The notes below the pieces were generated by a model that searched no databases, was not told where the DNA came from, and saw only the letters and a program-made list of their open reading frames with translations. Shown in pieces: positions 26,883 to 35,952 of a stretch of 56,644 nucleotides of DNA; the stretch's first letter is position 1; every line of letters begins with the position of its first letter. A program made the position numbers and the translations under genes. Origin of the DNA: Candidatus Saccharicenans sp. (GTDB lineage: Bacteria > Acidobacteriota > Aminicenantia > Aminicenantales > Saccharicenantaceae); NCBI GenBank assembly GCA_030018265.1, contig JASEFX010000013.1:1-56644 (forward strand), written 5' to 3'.

Positions 26883-27197
26883 TTCCTCTCCTTACAGTTT
26901 CTGGATTCTTACCGAAGAGAAAACTTTAACAGGCAGCAAAATATAATAAGGGGAAAAATAAGTCAAGAATGAAAACTCACCTCTTCCTGAATGCCCGGAT
27001 TCCCGTTGACTTTTACCTGGTTTTTACCGGCGTTTCTGTCGGCAATGATTGGCCAGAAATTTACAGTCAGCAGGGCCGGCAGAGGGGGAAAATCTTTGAG
27101 CTGCCGGCTTCTGCCTTCTCCAGAAGAAGACATTTTTAATCGTTGACCGCAGCGATTTATTTGCGGTTAAATATCATAAATCAAGCAGGAGGCAACC
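26883..27197. promoter_or_regulatory. Divergent intergenic region with amidase promoter
   Basis: No gene is seen. TTGACC (27143-27148), an 18-nt spacer and TTAAAT (27167-27172) form a likely plus-strand promoter for the amidase. The spacer is flanked by CCGCA/TGCGG, a 5-bp inverted repeat that could be an operator. GCAGGAGGCAACC before 27198 is the ribosome-binding site. Confidence 0.45.
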
Positions 27198-28907
27198 ATG
27201 CGCCGTTCAGAAATTTCTGGAAGAATAAACCTGGCCGCCCTGGGTCTGGCTTTAAGCTTGATCCTGGTTTTCGGCGGAGCTTTTGCCCTCTATCAGCTGA
27301 AGGAGAAAAGAATCACGGTTCAGGACGTGGCAGCCGCCAGCAAGATTTCGGGTCTTGAATTCACCCTGAAAGAAAAAAAGCTGATGCTGGAAGACCTGGA
27401 GACAAACCTTAAAAATTTCCGTAAGATGAGAGACATACCGCTGGAAAATTCCGTTCCGCCAGCCCTGCAGTTTAACCCTCTGCCGGCGGACTTTGACCTT
27501 GAGCGATACCGCACGCAGAATGAATCGGTCTTCGATGAACCGGAAGAAGTTAAGCTTCCTGAAAACCTGGAGGATCTGGCTTTTTATTCTGTGAGAGAAC
27601 TGGCCTGGCTGATTAAGAACCGGCGAATTGGCTGCGAATTTCTCACCAGGCTTTATCTGGAAAGGTTGAAAAAATACGGACCGAAACTCCGCTGCACAGT
27701 CACGCTGACAGAAGAACTGGCTCTGAAGCAGGCCCATCAGGCTGACCTGGAACTGGCAGCAGGAATATACCGCGGACCGCTCCATGGAATTCCTTACGGT
27801 CTCAAGGACCTGCTGGCCACCAGGGACTACCCGACGACCTGGGGATCGCCCATTTATCGTGATCAGATTTTAGATATAAATTCCACTGTGTATGAAAAGC
27901 TGACGCAGGCAGGAGCGGTTCTGGTGGCGAAGTTGAGCCTCGGCGAACTGGCCTGGGGAGACGTCTGGTTTGGTGGCCAGACCCTGAATCCCTGGGATCC
28001 GAAACAGGGGTCGAGCGGCTCTTCGGCCGGGTCGGCCGCAGCCACTGCCGCCGGACTGGTGGCCTTCGCCATCGGCAGCGAGACGTGGGGGTCGATTGTC
28101 TCCCCCTCAACCCGCTGTGGAACATCCGGGCTTCGCCCGACCTTCGGTCGGGTCAGCCGTTACGGAGCGATGACCCTCAGCTGGAGCATGGACAAGATCG
28201 GGCCGATTGCCCGGAGTGTTGAAGACCTGGCGATTATTTTCAGCTACCTCATAGGACCTGATGGTAAAGACCTGACCGTTTATGACCTGCCTTTTTCTTA
28301 CAATGCCCGTCAGGATATTAAAAGTATCAGGGTTGGCTATCTAAAAGAAGCTTTCGATCAGATAAAGAGAAATAAAGAAAAATATCTGGCGGTGCTGGAA
28401 ACGCTGAAATTCTTAGGGGTGGAACCGGTGGAAATAAAACTCCCGGCCATCGACCCGAACATCATCAGCTTCATCTTGAACGTGGAAGCAGCCGCCGCCT
28501 TTGACGAACTCACCAGGAAAAACCTCGACGACCTCATGGTCAGACAGGGCCGGAACGCCTGGCCTAACGTTTTCCGGCAGGCCAGATTCATCCCGGCGGT
28601 CGAATACATCCAGGCAAACCGGCTGAGAACTCTTTTGATTGAAGAGATGGCCAGGATTCTGAAAAATGTCGATGTTTACGTCGCGCCCTCTTCCGGGACG
28701 AACCTTCTTCTGACCAACCTGACCGGGCATCCAACCGTGGTCGTGCCCTGCGGGTTTGACGACACCGGGCATCCGCTGAGCATTTCCTTCATCGGGAATC
28801 TGTTTGAGGAAGGGAAAGCGCTGCGCCTGGCAAAAGCCTACCAGGAAGCCACCGGCTGGCATCTGAAACATCCAGACCTCAGCCCGCTGGAGAAACTTCC
28901 TGACTAA
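27198..28907 (+). CDS. Amidase-signature family hydrolase, membrane-anchored or secreted
   Basis: 569 residues. A helix at about 10-32 (signal anchor) is followed by a charged, probably coiled-coil stretch (about 50-80, many K/E/L), then the amidase-signature domain. The catalytic triad is visible: K203 in PYGLKDLLA, cis-Ser S273 in GSSGSSAGS, and nucleophile S299 in GSETWGSIVSP. The family hydrolyses amide bonds in small molecules or peptides. The nucleophile loop reads ETWGSI rather than the common DTGGSI, seen in an exported subgroup. The absence of GatB and the N-terminal anchor argue against GatA of tRNA amidation. The substrate is unknown. Confidence 0.87.
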   Translation: MRRSEISGRINLAALGLALSLILVFGGAFALYQLKEKRITVQDVAAASKISGLEFTLKEKKLMLEDLETNLKNFRKMRDIPLENSVPPALQFNPLPADFDLERYRTQNESVFDEPEEVKLPENLEDLAFYSVRELAWLIKNRRIGCEFLTRLYLERLKKYGPKLRCTVTLTEELALKQAHQADLELAAGIYRGPLHGIPYGLKDLLATRDYPTTWGSPIYRDQILDINSTVYEKLTQAGAVLVAKLSLGELAWGDVWFGGQTLNPWDPKQGSSGSSAGSAAATAAGLVAFAIGSETWGSIVSPSTRCGTSGLRPTFGRVSRYGAMTLSWSMDKIGPIARSVEDLAIIFSYLIGPDGKDLTVYDLPFSYNARQDIKSIRVGYLKEAFDQIKRNKEKYLAVLETLKFLGVEPVEIKLPAIDPNIISFILNVEAAAAFDELTRKNLDDLMVRQGRNAWPNVFRQARFIPAVEYIQANRLRTLLIEEMARILKNVDVYVAPSSGTNLLLTNLTGHPTVVVPCGFDDTGHPLSISFIGNLFEEGKALRLAKAYQEATGWHLKHPDLSPLEKLPD

Positions 28908-28967
28908 AATGATCTGAAGGGTGAAAACTTAAAGCAGTAATCAGGCCGGAAGAAAAGACCGGCTTCT

Positions 28968-29381
28968 TCAGGATGATTTTTTTCCCCTGACCGGCACAGA
29001 AACCTGAATTTCATTGTTGTAAACTATTCCGTCCATCTCCTCTCCGCTAACTTCAAGGTCAAAGGTCCAGGTGCGGGTTGCCCCATCGGGTGGAGAGGGA
29101 ACGGTCAGGTTGAAGCTGAACCTGTTGTTCTCCAGCTTCACTTCAGTCGCCGGAACGTCGGAAAAACTTCCATAGGGTTCAGAAATTTTCGCGGTGAGGT
29201 TGCCGTTTTCCAGAGCAACTGCCAGGTTTAAGTTAATAACCATCTGCCCGGCATCCACCACAAGTTCCCAGGTCCCGACGAGATTTTCAGGCTTGACCGC
29301 CGGCCTGTCCTGAGCGGCCAGAAAGGCAGAAATCAGCAACAAGAAAATCATCATCACTGCGCTAAGAACTTTTCTCTCCAT
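28968..29381 (-). CDS. Small secreted beta-rich protein
   Basis: 137 residues with a signal peptide (cut near FLAAQDR). The mature part has GTWELVVDAGQMVINLNLAVALENGNLTAK, then short alternating strands ending SGEEMDGIVYNNE. This is the layout of small lipocalin-like or DUF-type domains that start with a G-x-W-x-L strand. No catalytic motif is seen. It is convergent with the amidase gene; a GCCGG/CCGGC hairpin (28945-28963) between them may help termination. Function unknown. Confidence 0.75.
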   Translation of the reverse strand: MERKVLSAVMMIFLLLISAFLAAQDRPAVKPENLVGTWELVVDAGQMVINLNLAVALENGNLTAKISEPYGSFSDVPATEVKLENNRFSFNLTVPSPPDGATRTWTFDLEVSGEEMDGIVYNNEIQVSVPVRGKKSS

Positions 29382-29452
29382 CGATTAAGCTCCTTCCTAC
29401 AATTAAAATTTTTTTAAATCAAATACAATTAGAACGAAAAAAAATCAACTTT

Positions 29453-29482
29453 TTCGACTGAGAGCTTTCTGTGTAGTATAAT
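29453..29482 (+). promoter_or_regulatory. Promoter giving a leaderless mRNA for pgi
   Basis: TTCGAC (29453-29458), an 18-nt spacer and perfect TATAAT (29477-29482) are followed by 7 nt and the ATG at 29490. The predicted start falls on or next to the start codon. No ribosome-binding site is visible. Confidence 0.55.
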
Positions 29483-29489
29483 CATCGCT

Positions 29490-31160
29490 ATGAGAATTGA
29501 AACTTACAACCTTGAACACTGGCAGAAAAAGCTGGAGGAAGGTTCCTGCAGCCTTCAGAAAAACAATTTTATAGACCGCCTCTGGAAAAAAGACCACACA
29601 CTCTGGAAAGAAGAGGACCGTGAAATATCCTGTCGCCTCGGCTGGCTCGACAGTCCGCGCCGGATGGAGCCGATGGTGGAGTTTTACCGCCAGAAGGCTG
29701 AGGAAATCAGGTCTTCAGGGACAAATTTTCTGGCGCTCCTGGGGATGGGCGGCTCCAGCCTGGCTCCGGAAGCGATAAGCCGCCTCCTTCGCTCCCGACC
29801 CGGCTGGCCGCAGCTGATGATGCTGGATTCGACCAGTCCGTTGGCCGTAAACTCTCTGGCCAGCCAGGTAACCCGGCCAGGTATCAAGCCGCTTTTTCTG
29901 GTATCTTCGAAAAGCGGCACGACGGCAGAGACCCTGAGTTTTCTGAACTACTTTTATGCCCGGGAGAAAGAAAGAGCCGGTTCGGAGACCGGCAAAAGCT
30001 TCTCAGCCATTACCGATCCCGGAACTCCGCTGGAAAGACTCGCTTCGGAGCTTGGTTTCGGTCTTACCATCCACGGTTTTCCAGACGTCGGCGGACGCTT
30101 CTCCGCTCTTTCGCCTTTCGGACTATTCCCCGCTGCTCTCATCGGGTTTGATTTAAGAACATTCCTCAAGCCGGCCATCGAGAGTTATGAACTGCTGCTT
30201 TCCGGCAGATATGACCACCCCGGCCTGAAGCTCGGGACCTTTCTTGGAGTGCTGGCTGAGAACGGCCTCAACAAGCTTACCTTTATCCTGCCGGCCGGAC
30301 TTTTCAGTCTCGGAAGATGGCTGGAACAGCTGATAGCGGAAAGCATCGGAAAGGAAGGGAAGGGTATTTTGCCGGTTCTCGAAAACTTTCCGGTCTCCCT
30401 GGAGAGTTACACTCAGGATAGAGTTTTTGTCGTTTATGAAGTTGAAGGCACAACCGATATCTTCTGGAAGGGAAAAATTGAAGAGCTGAAAAAATCAGGT
30501 TTCCCGCTGATAAGGATTTCATTCGTTCCGGAGCAGCTCTCCGCGCATTTTTACCTCTGGGAGCTGGCCACCGCGGTGGCCGGCCATTTTCTCCAGGTCA
30601 ACCCTTTTGACCAGCCTGACGTTGAGCTCACAAAGAAAAAAACCCGGGAACTCCTGGCCTCCGGAAAGATCAAAACAGCTGACCTGACGGAGAAAACTTC
30701 TGAGGGCGAGGAGGTCGGACTGGAAGCTCGCCTGAGAGATTTTTTTGTTAAAAAGGAGAAAACACCCGCCTACCTGGCGATTCTTTGTTTCCTCCCACCG
30801 GGAGAAAGCCTGGATGTGGCTCTTAGCAACCTGGCCAGGCTGGTTTCAGAAAAATATCATCTGCCCTGCGTCTGGAACTATGGTCCTGCTTACCTCCATT
30901 CGACCGGGCAGCTTTACAAAGGAGATTCAGGGGAGGGGTTGTTCCTCGGACTGGTTGACAGCGGTTCCTTCGACCTCCCGATTCCGGATCTGCCCGGCTG
31001 TCCAGCTCCTGCTCGCTCTTTCCGACAGCTCTTCCTGGCGCAGGCTAGAGCGGACTTCGCCGCGCTCAAGGAAAAAGGTCGTCGGGTGCTGGCTCTGGAA
31101 ATTGGAGAGAACCTGGCAGAAAAAATCTTTGTGTTGAGCGAGATTATAAGGAATCTCTGA
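29490..31160 (+). CDS. pgi: Glucose-6-phosphate isomerase
   Basis: 556 residues. LLGMGGSSLAPEAI is the first phosphosugar-binding segment and LVSSKSGTTAETLSFLNYFY the SIS-type SKSGTT motif; GHFLQVNPFDQPDVELTK gives the conserved end region. It interconverts glucose-6-phosphate and fructose-6-phosphate in glycolysis and gluconeogenesis. The wording (SAITDPGTPLERLASELGF, the later LHSTGQLYKG) matches the isomerase half of bifunctional transaldolase/isomerase proteins rather than classic E. coli Pgi, but no transaldolase domain is attached. It is a single-gene unit with a leaderless-type start and a strong bidirectional terminator behind it. Confidence 0.92.
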   Translation: MRIETYNLEHWQKKLEEGSCSLQKNNFIDRLWKKDHTLWKEEDREISCRLGWLDSPRRMEPMVEFYRQKAEEIRSSGTNFLALLGMGGSSLAPEAISRLLRSRPGWPQLMMLDSTSPLAVNSLASQVTRPGIKPLFLVSSKSGTTAETLSFLNYFYAREKERAGSETGKSFSAITDPGTPLERLASELGFGLTIHGFPDVGGRFSALSPFGLFPAALIGFDLRTFLKPAIESYELLLSGRYDHPGLKLGTFLGVLAENGLNKLTFILPAGLFSLGRWLEQLIAESIGKEGKGILPVLENFPVSLESYTQDRVFVVYEVEGTTDIFWKGKIEELKKSGFPLIRISFVPEQLSAHFYLWELATAVAGHFLQVNPFDQPDVELTKKKTRELLASGKIKTADLTEKTSEGEEVGLEARLRDFFVKKEKTPAYLAILCFLPPGESLDVALSNLARLVSEKYHLPCVWNYGPAYLHSTGQLYKGDSGEGLFLGLVDSGSFDLPIPDLPGCPAPARSFRQLFLAQARADFAALKEKGRRVLALEIGENLAEKIFVLSEIIRNL

Positions 31161-31195
31161 AAAAGGCCTCTACCATCAGGCTCTTTCTTAAAAAT

Positions 31196-31225
31196 AAAAG
31201 GGGAGAAAATTTTCTCCCCTTTTTC
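31196..31225. terminator. Bidirectional rho-independent terminator
   Basis: A perfect palindrome, AAAAGGGGAGAAAA followed by its complement TTTTCTCCCCTTTT (31196-31223), ends in a T run on both strands. It lies between convergent pgi and the minus-strand secreted protein gene and can stop both. Confidence 0.85.
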
Positions 31226-31255
31226 TATCTCTCGATTAATTAAAAGCTGGAAAGA

Positions 31256-31972
31256 TTAAAACAGACCGCAGAAGACCACGTCGCCTGAAAGAATTTCTTT
31301 CGTTCTGGCTCTCACCTTTTTATCCACCTGTCCGGTGACAGTTACGTAGAACCAGAATCTATCGAACAGTCTGAGCTTCTTAAGGTAAAAGCTGGCATAG
31401 TCGGTAATGTTGTTAACGATAATTCTGGCCACTTCCTTGCCTTTATTATCGAGAATCACAATATGTGTGACTTCCTTCTCCTGGCCGCCTTCTTTAACTT
31501 TTGAAGTCTCCAGCTTCCCGTAAACTTTAATCTTTTCTTTGCCTTCCCACTCTTCCGGTTTGTTCAGGCTGGTGATGTTCAGGGCCTTATATTCATCACG
31601 CACATGAGGATCAAAGTAACCGGCAAAATCAGGCTCGGCTGTCCTGGTATAAACCTGGTTATATCCGGTTCCTTCTTTAATCTCAATCGACTCGGCCAGA
31701 ATCAGGTTGGTTTTGTCCGGAAGCAGACTGGCTCTAATCCTGACCTCTTTGCCGATCAGGCTCTCGATACCGCCAGGAATATTTCCGGCTACGTAAATAT
31801 CGAGCCCCTGTGCCTGAGGTATGTACATATAATTCCCGGCTGCTGTCTTAACCACTCCTTCGAATTCTTTAACCTGCGACTGGGCGCTCTGAGCGAATGC
31901 TACTGCGGGAATCAGAGCCACCAAGCAGATAGTCAGTACGGTTAAACTGAATAAAATTTTACGAGAAGACAT
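31256..31972 (-). CDS. Secreted protein of unknown function
   Basis: 238 residues with a clear signal peptide (cut after AVAFA, about residue 27). The mature region begins QVKEFEGVVKTAAGNYMYIPQAQGLDIYVAG and has GKEVRIRASLLPDKTNLILAESIEI, which looks like an OB-fold-like module. A second similar module (EKIKVYGKLETSKVKEGGQEKEVTHIVILDNKGKEVARIIV) follows. No catalytic residues stand out; the only Cys is near the C-terminus. GGAGGT precedes the ATG. Two OB-like units suggest ligand or polymer binding in the periplasm, as inference only. Confidence 0.7.
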   Translation of the reverse strand: MSSRKILFSLTVLTICLVALIPAVAFAQSAQSQVKEFEGVVKTAAGNYMYIPQAQGLDIYVAGNIPGGIESLIGKEVRIRASLLPDKTNLILAESIEIKEGTGYNQVYTRTAEPDFAGYFDPHVRDEYKALNITSLNKPEEWEGKEKIKVYGKLETSKVKEGGQEKEVTHIVILDNKGKEVARIIVNNITDYASFYLKKLRLFDRFWFYVTVTGQVDKKVRARTKEILSGDVVFCGLF

Positions 31973-32308
31973 CGACTATACCTCCATATTTTTTCTAAAG
32001 AAAATATCCATTTTGTCTTTCTGCCCCTTCTATAGCGGCAGATACATCAAGGAGACTTTATACCACTGATTTAGCTAAAAGTAAAGAAAAAATTTCTGAT
32101 AAACGGTAATTAGACAGGAGCATGAAAGTACACCGTTATGTTTCCCGGGATACTCCCTCCCTTCTGCCTTCAGACCGGAGAATTGTTCCACGGTGCCATA
32201 AATTTTCTTAAAAGGTATAGAATATGATGCAGACTTTTACGAATGTTCGGGCTGATGGCTGGAAAGTTAACTTTCCGCTATTCTCAACCTGTAAATCCAG
32301 GGCAAAAA
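31973..32308. other. Intergenic gap, no confident feature
   Basis: AT-rich. A 32-codon plus-strand frame starting near 32224 lacks a ribosome-binding site and coding character. No stem with a T run and no repeats were found. Confidence 0.5.
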
Positions 32309-34177
32309 TCATTTCTTCTTAATTACAGGAGGTGCTGGTTTTTCATTGTTAGAGTGGTTGCCGGAAGAACCCTCTCCGGAAGTCCTGGTCCGAACGATTG
32401 CTCCTGAATTCGGCTGCTTTGTTTCCTGGCTTCTTCCTTCAAGGAGATAACTTTTTTCGGCAGCCCGCTCTCTGACTGCTGACCTGGAATCGATCCGGGA
32501 CTTCAGGTTTTCGCTTTCGGAAGTATTATTTCTGGAATAGCCTGTCCGTAAGGTTCTCTGCTCGTCAGACCTGTCACCTCTGAATGAATAACTTTCTCTG
32601 AGCTGGCTCTCTGTCCGGTCAAGCATCCTCAATCTACCGGGACTTTCCGCCGGCACCTCCACCCCGGTGCTTTCTTTAAGGATGCCGCTTGAAATTTTTC
32701 CCGCAGGATAACGACTTGAAGGGAACCTGTTGTTATCGGTCGCCGGCACGGGATTCCTGAGCGGCGTATTGCTGTCCACTTCGGGTGCTTCCCGGGTAAC
32801 CGCAGGTCTCAGCCGGCTGCCGGAAACTTTTCCCGGAGCCTGCGCCTCGCCGGAAATACTTCCCGACCTGAGCGATTTTACAGAAGACCGGCTTAATGCA
32901 GATGGTTTTCGTTCCTGTATATACTGTGGATCAACCCTTAAGCCAGGGACTTTCGGGGAAACACTTGCTGCAGGCTTAATCTGGGGTGCAGGCTTAATCT
33001 GGGGTGGACGAGACTGAAGCCTTATCTTTTCAACTCGAAACACCTCCGGCCGCAGATGCAGCCGAACACGATGATGAGCCTGCAGTTGCTCTCTCTTCAC
33101 AATCACCAGAGCGCGGGAATGAACAGGGTAGAACACATCATCATACCGGTCATAAAAAAAGTTATTTATGATTACCACCGGTCTGTTCCAGTAGCTCAAC
33201 GGACACCAGGCCACCACTTCGCCATCCCAGTACCAGTGGACCCAGGCCGGTCCCCAGTGCACGGTCGGAATCCAGTACCAGCCGAGTCCCGTACGCCAGT
33301 GCCAGCGGCCATAGTGATAGACCACCCAGCCCCATGGTTCAGCCGAAACCCAGGTCCAGCCGAGTCTCGGGTACCAGACCCACCGCCCGTAAAAATAAGG
33401 CAGCCAGTCAGTCTGGGCCACCACAGGCACCCAGACATATCCATAAGGGCGCTCGTAAACCCAGCGGCCATTCGCCGAAAGTTCCGGTTCATATTCTCTG
33501 ATTTCTTCCGGGAGATAGGATCCAGCTTGATAGGTTATTTCTGATAGCCGGTAATCTCTTTCTCGATTCCAGTCTTCGAACTCATATTCAGCCTTATTAA
33601 AATAACCGGAACCCGCCAGATGTCCCCGGTCAGCCAGCAGAAATTCTCCCGGGTTGAGAATCACAGATTCTGTCTCGCCCGCCGCTTCCAGAGTTCCTTC
33701 AATCACCCCGGCCAGTGTCCGCCCGAACTTATCCACTTCAAAGCGATAAAGTCCTTCTTCCAGCACGTAGAAAGAAGCGTCGGGAGTATGAAGGCTGAAC
33801 TCCTTTTCCCTCTCCAGATAGCTTACCCTCAGATAAAAACGCCCGTAATGGAGATAGATTGAGATGTCTTCATAGCCGGTCTCCGGTAATCTGGCCACTT
33901 CGGCCATCGAATATCTGTCGATGCGGAGATAATTGTTTCGTCCGAATCCGACTTCTGCCAGGCCTTCTTCTGTTAGCAGCCGGTCACCGGAAATTAATAT
34001 CAGGTTAACCTCGCCCATCTCCAGGCCGAGTTGATTGGCTCTTTCCACCTGAACATCACCCTGAACGTATGTCAACCGGGCAAAAGTTGCATAATAACCG
34101 TACGCTGAAATCAGAAGATAGACCGAGAAGAAGAAAAGGCCGCAGATAATCAGCCCAAATATTTTTGCTATTTTCAT
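32309..34177 (-). CDS. FecR-like/DUF6600 domain protein, W/Y-rich
   Basis: 622 residues. An N-terminal membrane segment (about 8-30) precedes a FecR-like beta domain (YVQGDVQVERANQLG, then GDRLLTEEGLAEVGFGRNNYLRID). The centre (about 220-345) is the DUF6600 region, a run of aromatic repeats of the type YGYVWVPV, YFYGRWVWYP, GWTWVSAEPWGW, HYGRWHWRTGLGWYWIP and GPAWVHWYW. The C-terminal 230 residues are low-complexity, charged and S/P/R-rich, with a short IKPAPQIKPA duplication. The aromatic repeats suggest binding of polysaccharide or cell wall. AGAAGGAGAAGAAG precedes the ATG. The protein probably sits in the inner membrane facing out. Confidence 0.8.
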   Translation of the reverse strand: MKIAKIFGLIICGLFFFSVYLLISAYGYYATFARLTYVQGDVQVERANQLGLEMGEVNLILISGDRLLTEEGLAEVGFGRNNYLRIDRYSMAEVARLPETGYEDISIYLHYGRFYLRVSYLEREKEFSLHTPDASFYVLEEGLYRFEVDKFGRTLAGVIEGTLEAAGETESVILNPGEFLLADRGHLAGSGYFNKAEYEFEDWNRERDYRLSEITYQAGSYLPEEIREYEPELSANGRWVYERPYGYVWVPVVAQTDWLPYFYGRWVWYPRLGWTWVSAEPWGWVVYHYGRWHWRTGLGWYWIPTVHWGPAWVHWYWDGEVVAWCPLSYWNRPVVIINNFFYDRYDDVFYPVHSRALVIVKREQLQAHHRVRLHLRPEVFRVEKIRLQSRPPQIKPAPQIKPAASVSPKVPGLRVDPQYIQERKPSALSRSSVKSLRSGSISGEAQAPGKVSGSRLRPAVTREAPEVDSNTPLRNPVPATDNNRFPSSRYPAGKISSGILKESTGVEVPAESPGRLRMLDRTESQLRESYSFRGDRSDEQRTLRTGYSRNNTSESENLKSRIDSRSAVRERAAEKSYLLEGRSQETKQPNSGAIVRTRTSGEGSSGNHSNNEKPAPPVIKKK

Positions 34178-34323
34178 CTTCTTCTCCTTCTATCAAAAAA
34201 ATATGCAATAATCATGCCAGCAAATTACCAGCAAATCAGGGGAACATCAGGTGGGCGAGCGTTCATTTCAGGATAGTATGTCCTTAAAAATGGACAGAAT
34301 GCAGATTTTTTACACAAAAAAAT

Positions 34324-34357
34324 AAAACAGGGGTTGCCCTCCGGCAACCCCTGTTTT
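34324..34357 (-). terminator. Rho-independent terminator of the Spy-like gene
   Basis: A 15-bp perfect stem (AAAACAGGGGTTGCC and its complement) with a 4-nt loop, followed on the minus strand by TTTTATTTTTTTG. It lies 20 nt after the stop at 34377. Confidence 0.85.
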
Positions 34358-34376
34358 ACTGCCTCTTTGATTCCTG

Positions 34377-34898
34377 TTACCGCCAGCAGCCTGCCGGCCA
34401 TCTGTGGCGCATCATCATCCTTCCTCTCATCATCATCCGTCCTGGCAGCGGGAGCAGGTCCTGACGCAGTCTGAAATCTTTTCTCAATTCTTCCAGCTTC
34501 TGCAGCTGCTCCGGTGTCAGGATTTTTTCCCACTCTTTCCTGTGCTTGAGCATTGCCTTCATCCGCTCGGCTCTCAACCGGCTCATCTCATCGATCAGAT
34601 TGTTGAGCTTTTTCTCGTCTGCTTTCGGGTCGGCCATCAGCTTTCGGAATTCATCCCGGAGTCTGGCCATTTTTTCCTGATGCGCTTTAGCTTCATCCAG
34701 CCTGGCCTTCCGGAATTCCTCCAGTTTCTTTTCCTGCTCAGGAGTTATCTTCAGATAATCCTTGAGCAACTGATAGCCGTTACCAGGCCTGGGCCCCCAC
34801 ATCCTGCGCCCGAACATCGGCTGGGCGTTAAGACTGGCCGCCAGCAGGCTTCCGGCGAACACCAGCAATATCAGGATTAGCAGCGTTCTCTTTCTCAT
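34377..34898 (-). CDS. Spy/CpxP-like periplasmic protein
   Basis: 173 residues from ATG 34898, with CAGGAGGTAATT directly ahead; a TTG frame from 34925 contains that site. A signal peptide (cut near SLNAQ) precedes a helical, charged body. It contains two LTxxQ-type motifs, KITPEQEKKLEEFRK and ILTPEQLQKLEELRKD, flanking a long helix with many K/E/R (MARLRDEFRKLMADPKADEKKLNN). This is the Spy/CpxP pattern of periplasmic chaperone or stress sensor proteins. It is a single gene with its own terminator. Methionine- and arginine-rich ends (GRMMMRGRMMMRHRW) could bind metals, as in zinc resistance-associated relatives. Confidence 0.85.
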   Translation of the reverse strand: MRKRTLLILILLVFAGSLLAASLNAQPMFGRRMWGPRPGNGYQLLKDYLKITPEQEKKLEEFRKARLDEAKAHQEKMARLRDEFRKLMADPKADEKKLNNLIDEMSRLRAERMKAMLKHRKEWEKILTPEQLQKLEELRKDFRLRQDLLPLPGRMMMRGRMMMRHRWPAGCWR

Positions 34899-34983
34899 AA
34901 TTACCTCCTGTCTCGTTTTCTTCAACGTTCATAAATATTTGACAACCTGGGAGACCGATCCTTGGAAAATCAGCCCGACAGGT

Positions 34984-35952
34984 TCATTCCTGCCGGTGGC
35001 GCAAACGGTCGAGGGTAACAGCCGTTATGATGATAATCCCGATAATTATCTCCTGAAAATAATTCGGCCAGCCCATCATCGTGCAGCCATTCCTGAGGAA
35101 AGACATGATGAACACCCCGACCAGAGTGCCGAGAACGCTGCCCTCACCACCGCTCAGACTCCCCCCGCCTATGACCACAGCCGCAATGATATCAAGTTCA
35201 AGCCCGATGGCCACCGTGGGATCTCCGACGGTGAGACGGGAAAACTCCATCACTCCAGCCAGTCCGCACAGAAGCCCGGAAATGGTGTAAACCAGAACCT
35301 TCACCCGGTCGGTCCGCACGCCGCAGAGTCTGGCCGTCAGTTCGTTTGAACCCACCGCCTGGGCATGGCGTCCGAAAACCGTCTTTCGCAGGAGGATCGC
35401 CATCACCAGCGAGAAAAGCAGCATCATCCAGATCCCCGGAGAAACCAGAAGCCAGGAAGGTTTCGGGCTCCGGAGCATCAGGTCGTTCAGCCAGCTCAGG
35501 GGAGCGTCAATTTTTTGATTATTGGCGATCCATTTGGCCAGCCCGCGGGCAATTCCCATCATTCCCAGGGTGACGATAAAGGGAACCATCCGCAGCCGGG
35601 TAATCAGGAATCCATTCAGAAATCCTATCGTCCCTCCGGCAGCTATTCCGACGAGCGCTGCCAGCAGCGGCGGAATCCCCTTATTTATGGCATAAGCTAC
35701 CAGGACGCAGCTGAGAGCCAGATTGGAGGCAGCCGACAGGTCAATGCCGCCGCTGACGATAATCAGGGTCATTCCGAGGGCACACAGCGCCACAATCACC
35801 GACTGGGTGGCCACATTCTTGATGTTAGCCGGGCTCAGAAAACGCCCGGAAATTTCCGGCATCAGCGAAAAGATCAGGATAACCAGGATAAGCCCGATAA
35901 AAGGGCCAGTCAGACCGGTTAATTTTCTCAGGCTAAGCTTGCGGTGGTTCAA
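34984..35952 (-). CDS. Ribose/galactose-type ABC importer permease
   Basis: 322 residues from TTG 35952, which has AGGAG 7 nt upstream; the longer TTG start at 35967 would put that site inside the gene. About 8-10 membrane helices, with the family signatures GGIDLSAASNLALSCV near the N-terminal third and GIAAGGTIGFLNGFLITRLRMVPFIVTLGMMGIARG. The near-C-terminal ELDIIAAVVIGGGSLSGGEGSVLGTLVGVF is the EAA-like loop contacting the ATPase. It forms the channel of the importer encoded with the ATPase (20-nt overlap) and the binding protein upstream. The sugar is unknown. Confidence 0.9.
   Translation of the reverse strand: MNHRKLSLRKLTGLTGPFIGLILVILIFSLMPEISGRFLSPANIKNVATQSVIVALCALGMTLIIVSGGIDLSAASNLALSCVLVAYAINKGIPPLLAALVGIAAGGTIGFLNGFLITRLRMVPFIVTLGMMGIARGLAKWIANNQKIDAPLSWLNDLMLRSPKPSWLLVSPGIWMMLLFSLVMAILLRKTVFGRHAQAVGSNELTARLCGVRTDRVKVLVYTISGLLCGLAGVMEFSRLTVGDPTVAIGLELDIIAAVVIGGGSLSGGEGSVLGTLVGVFIMSFLRNGCTMMGWPNYFQEIIIGIIIITAVTLDRLRHRQE

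Noticed and set aside
32224-32322. 32-codon frame ending near the DUF6600 gene
   Set aside because: No ribosome-binding site and it runs antisense into the end of the DUF6600 gene.
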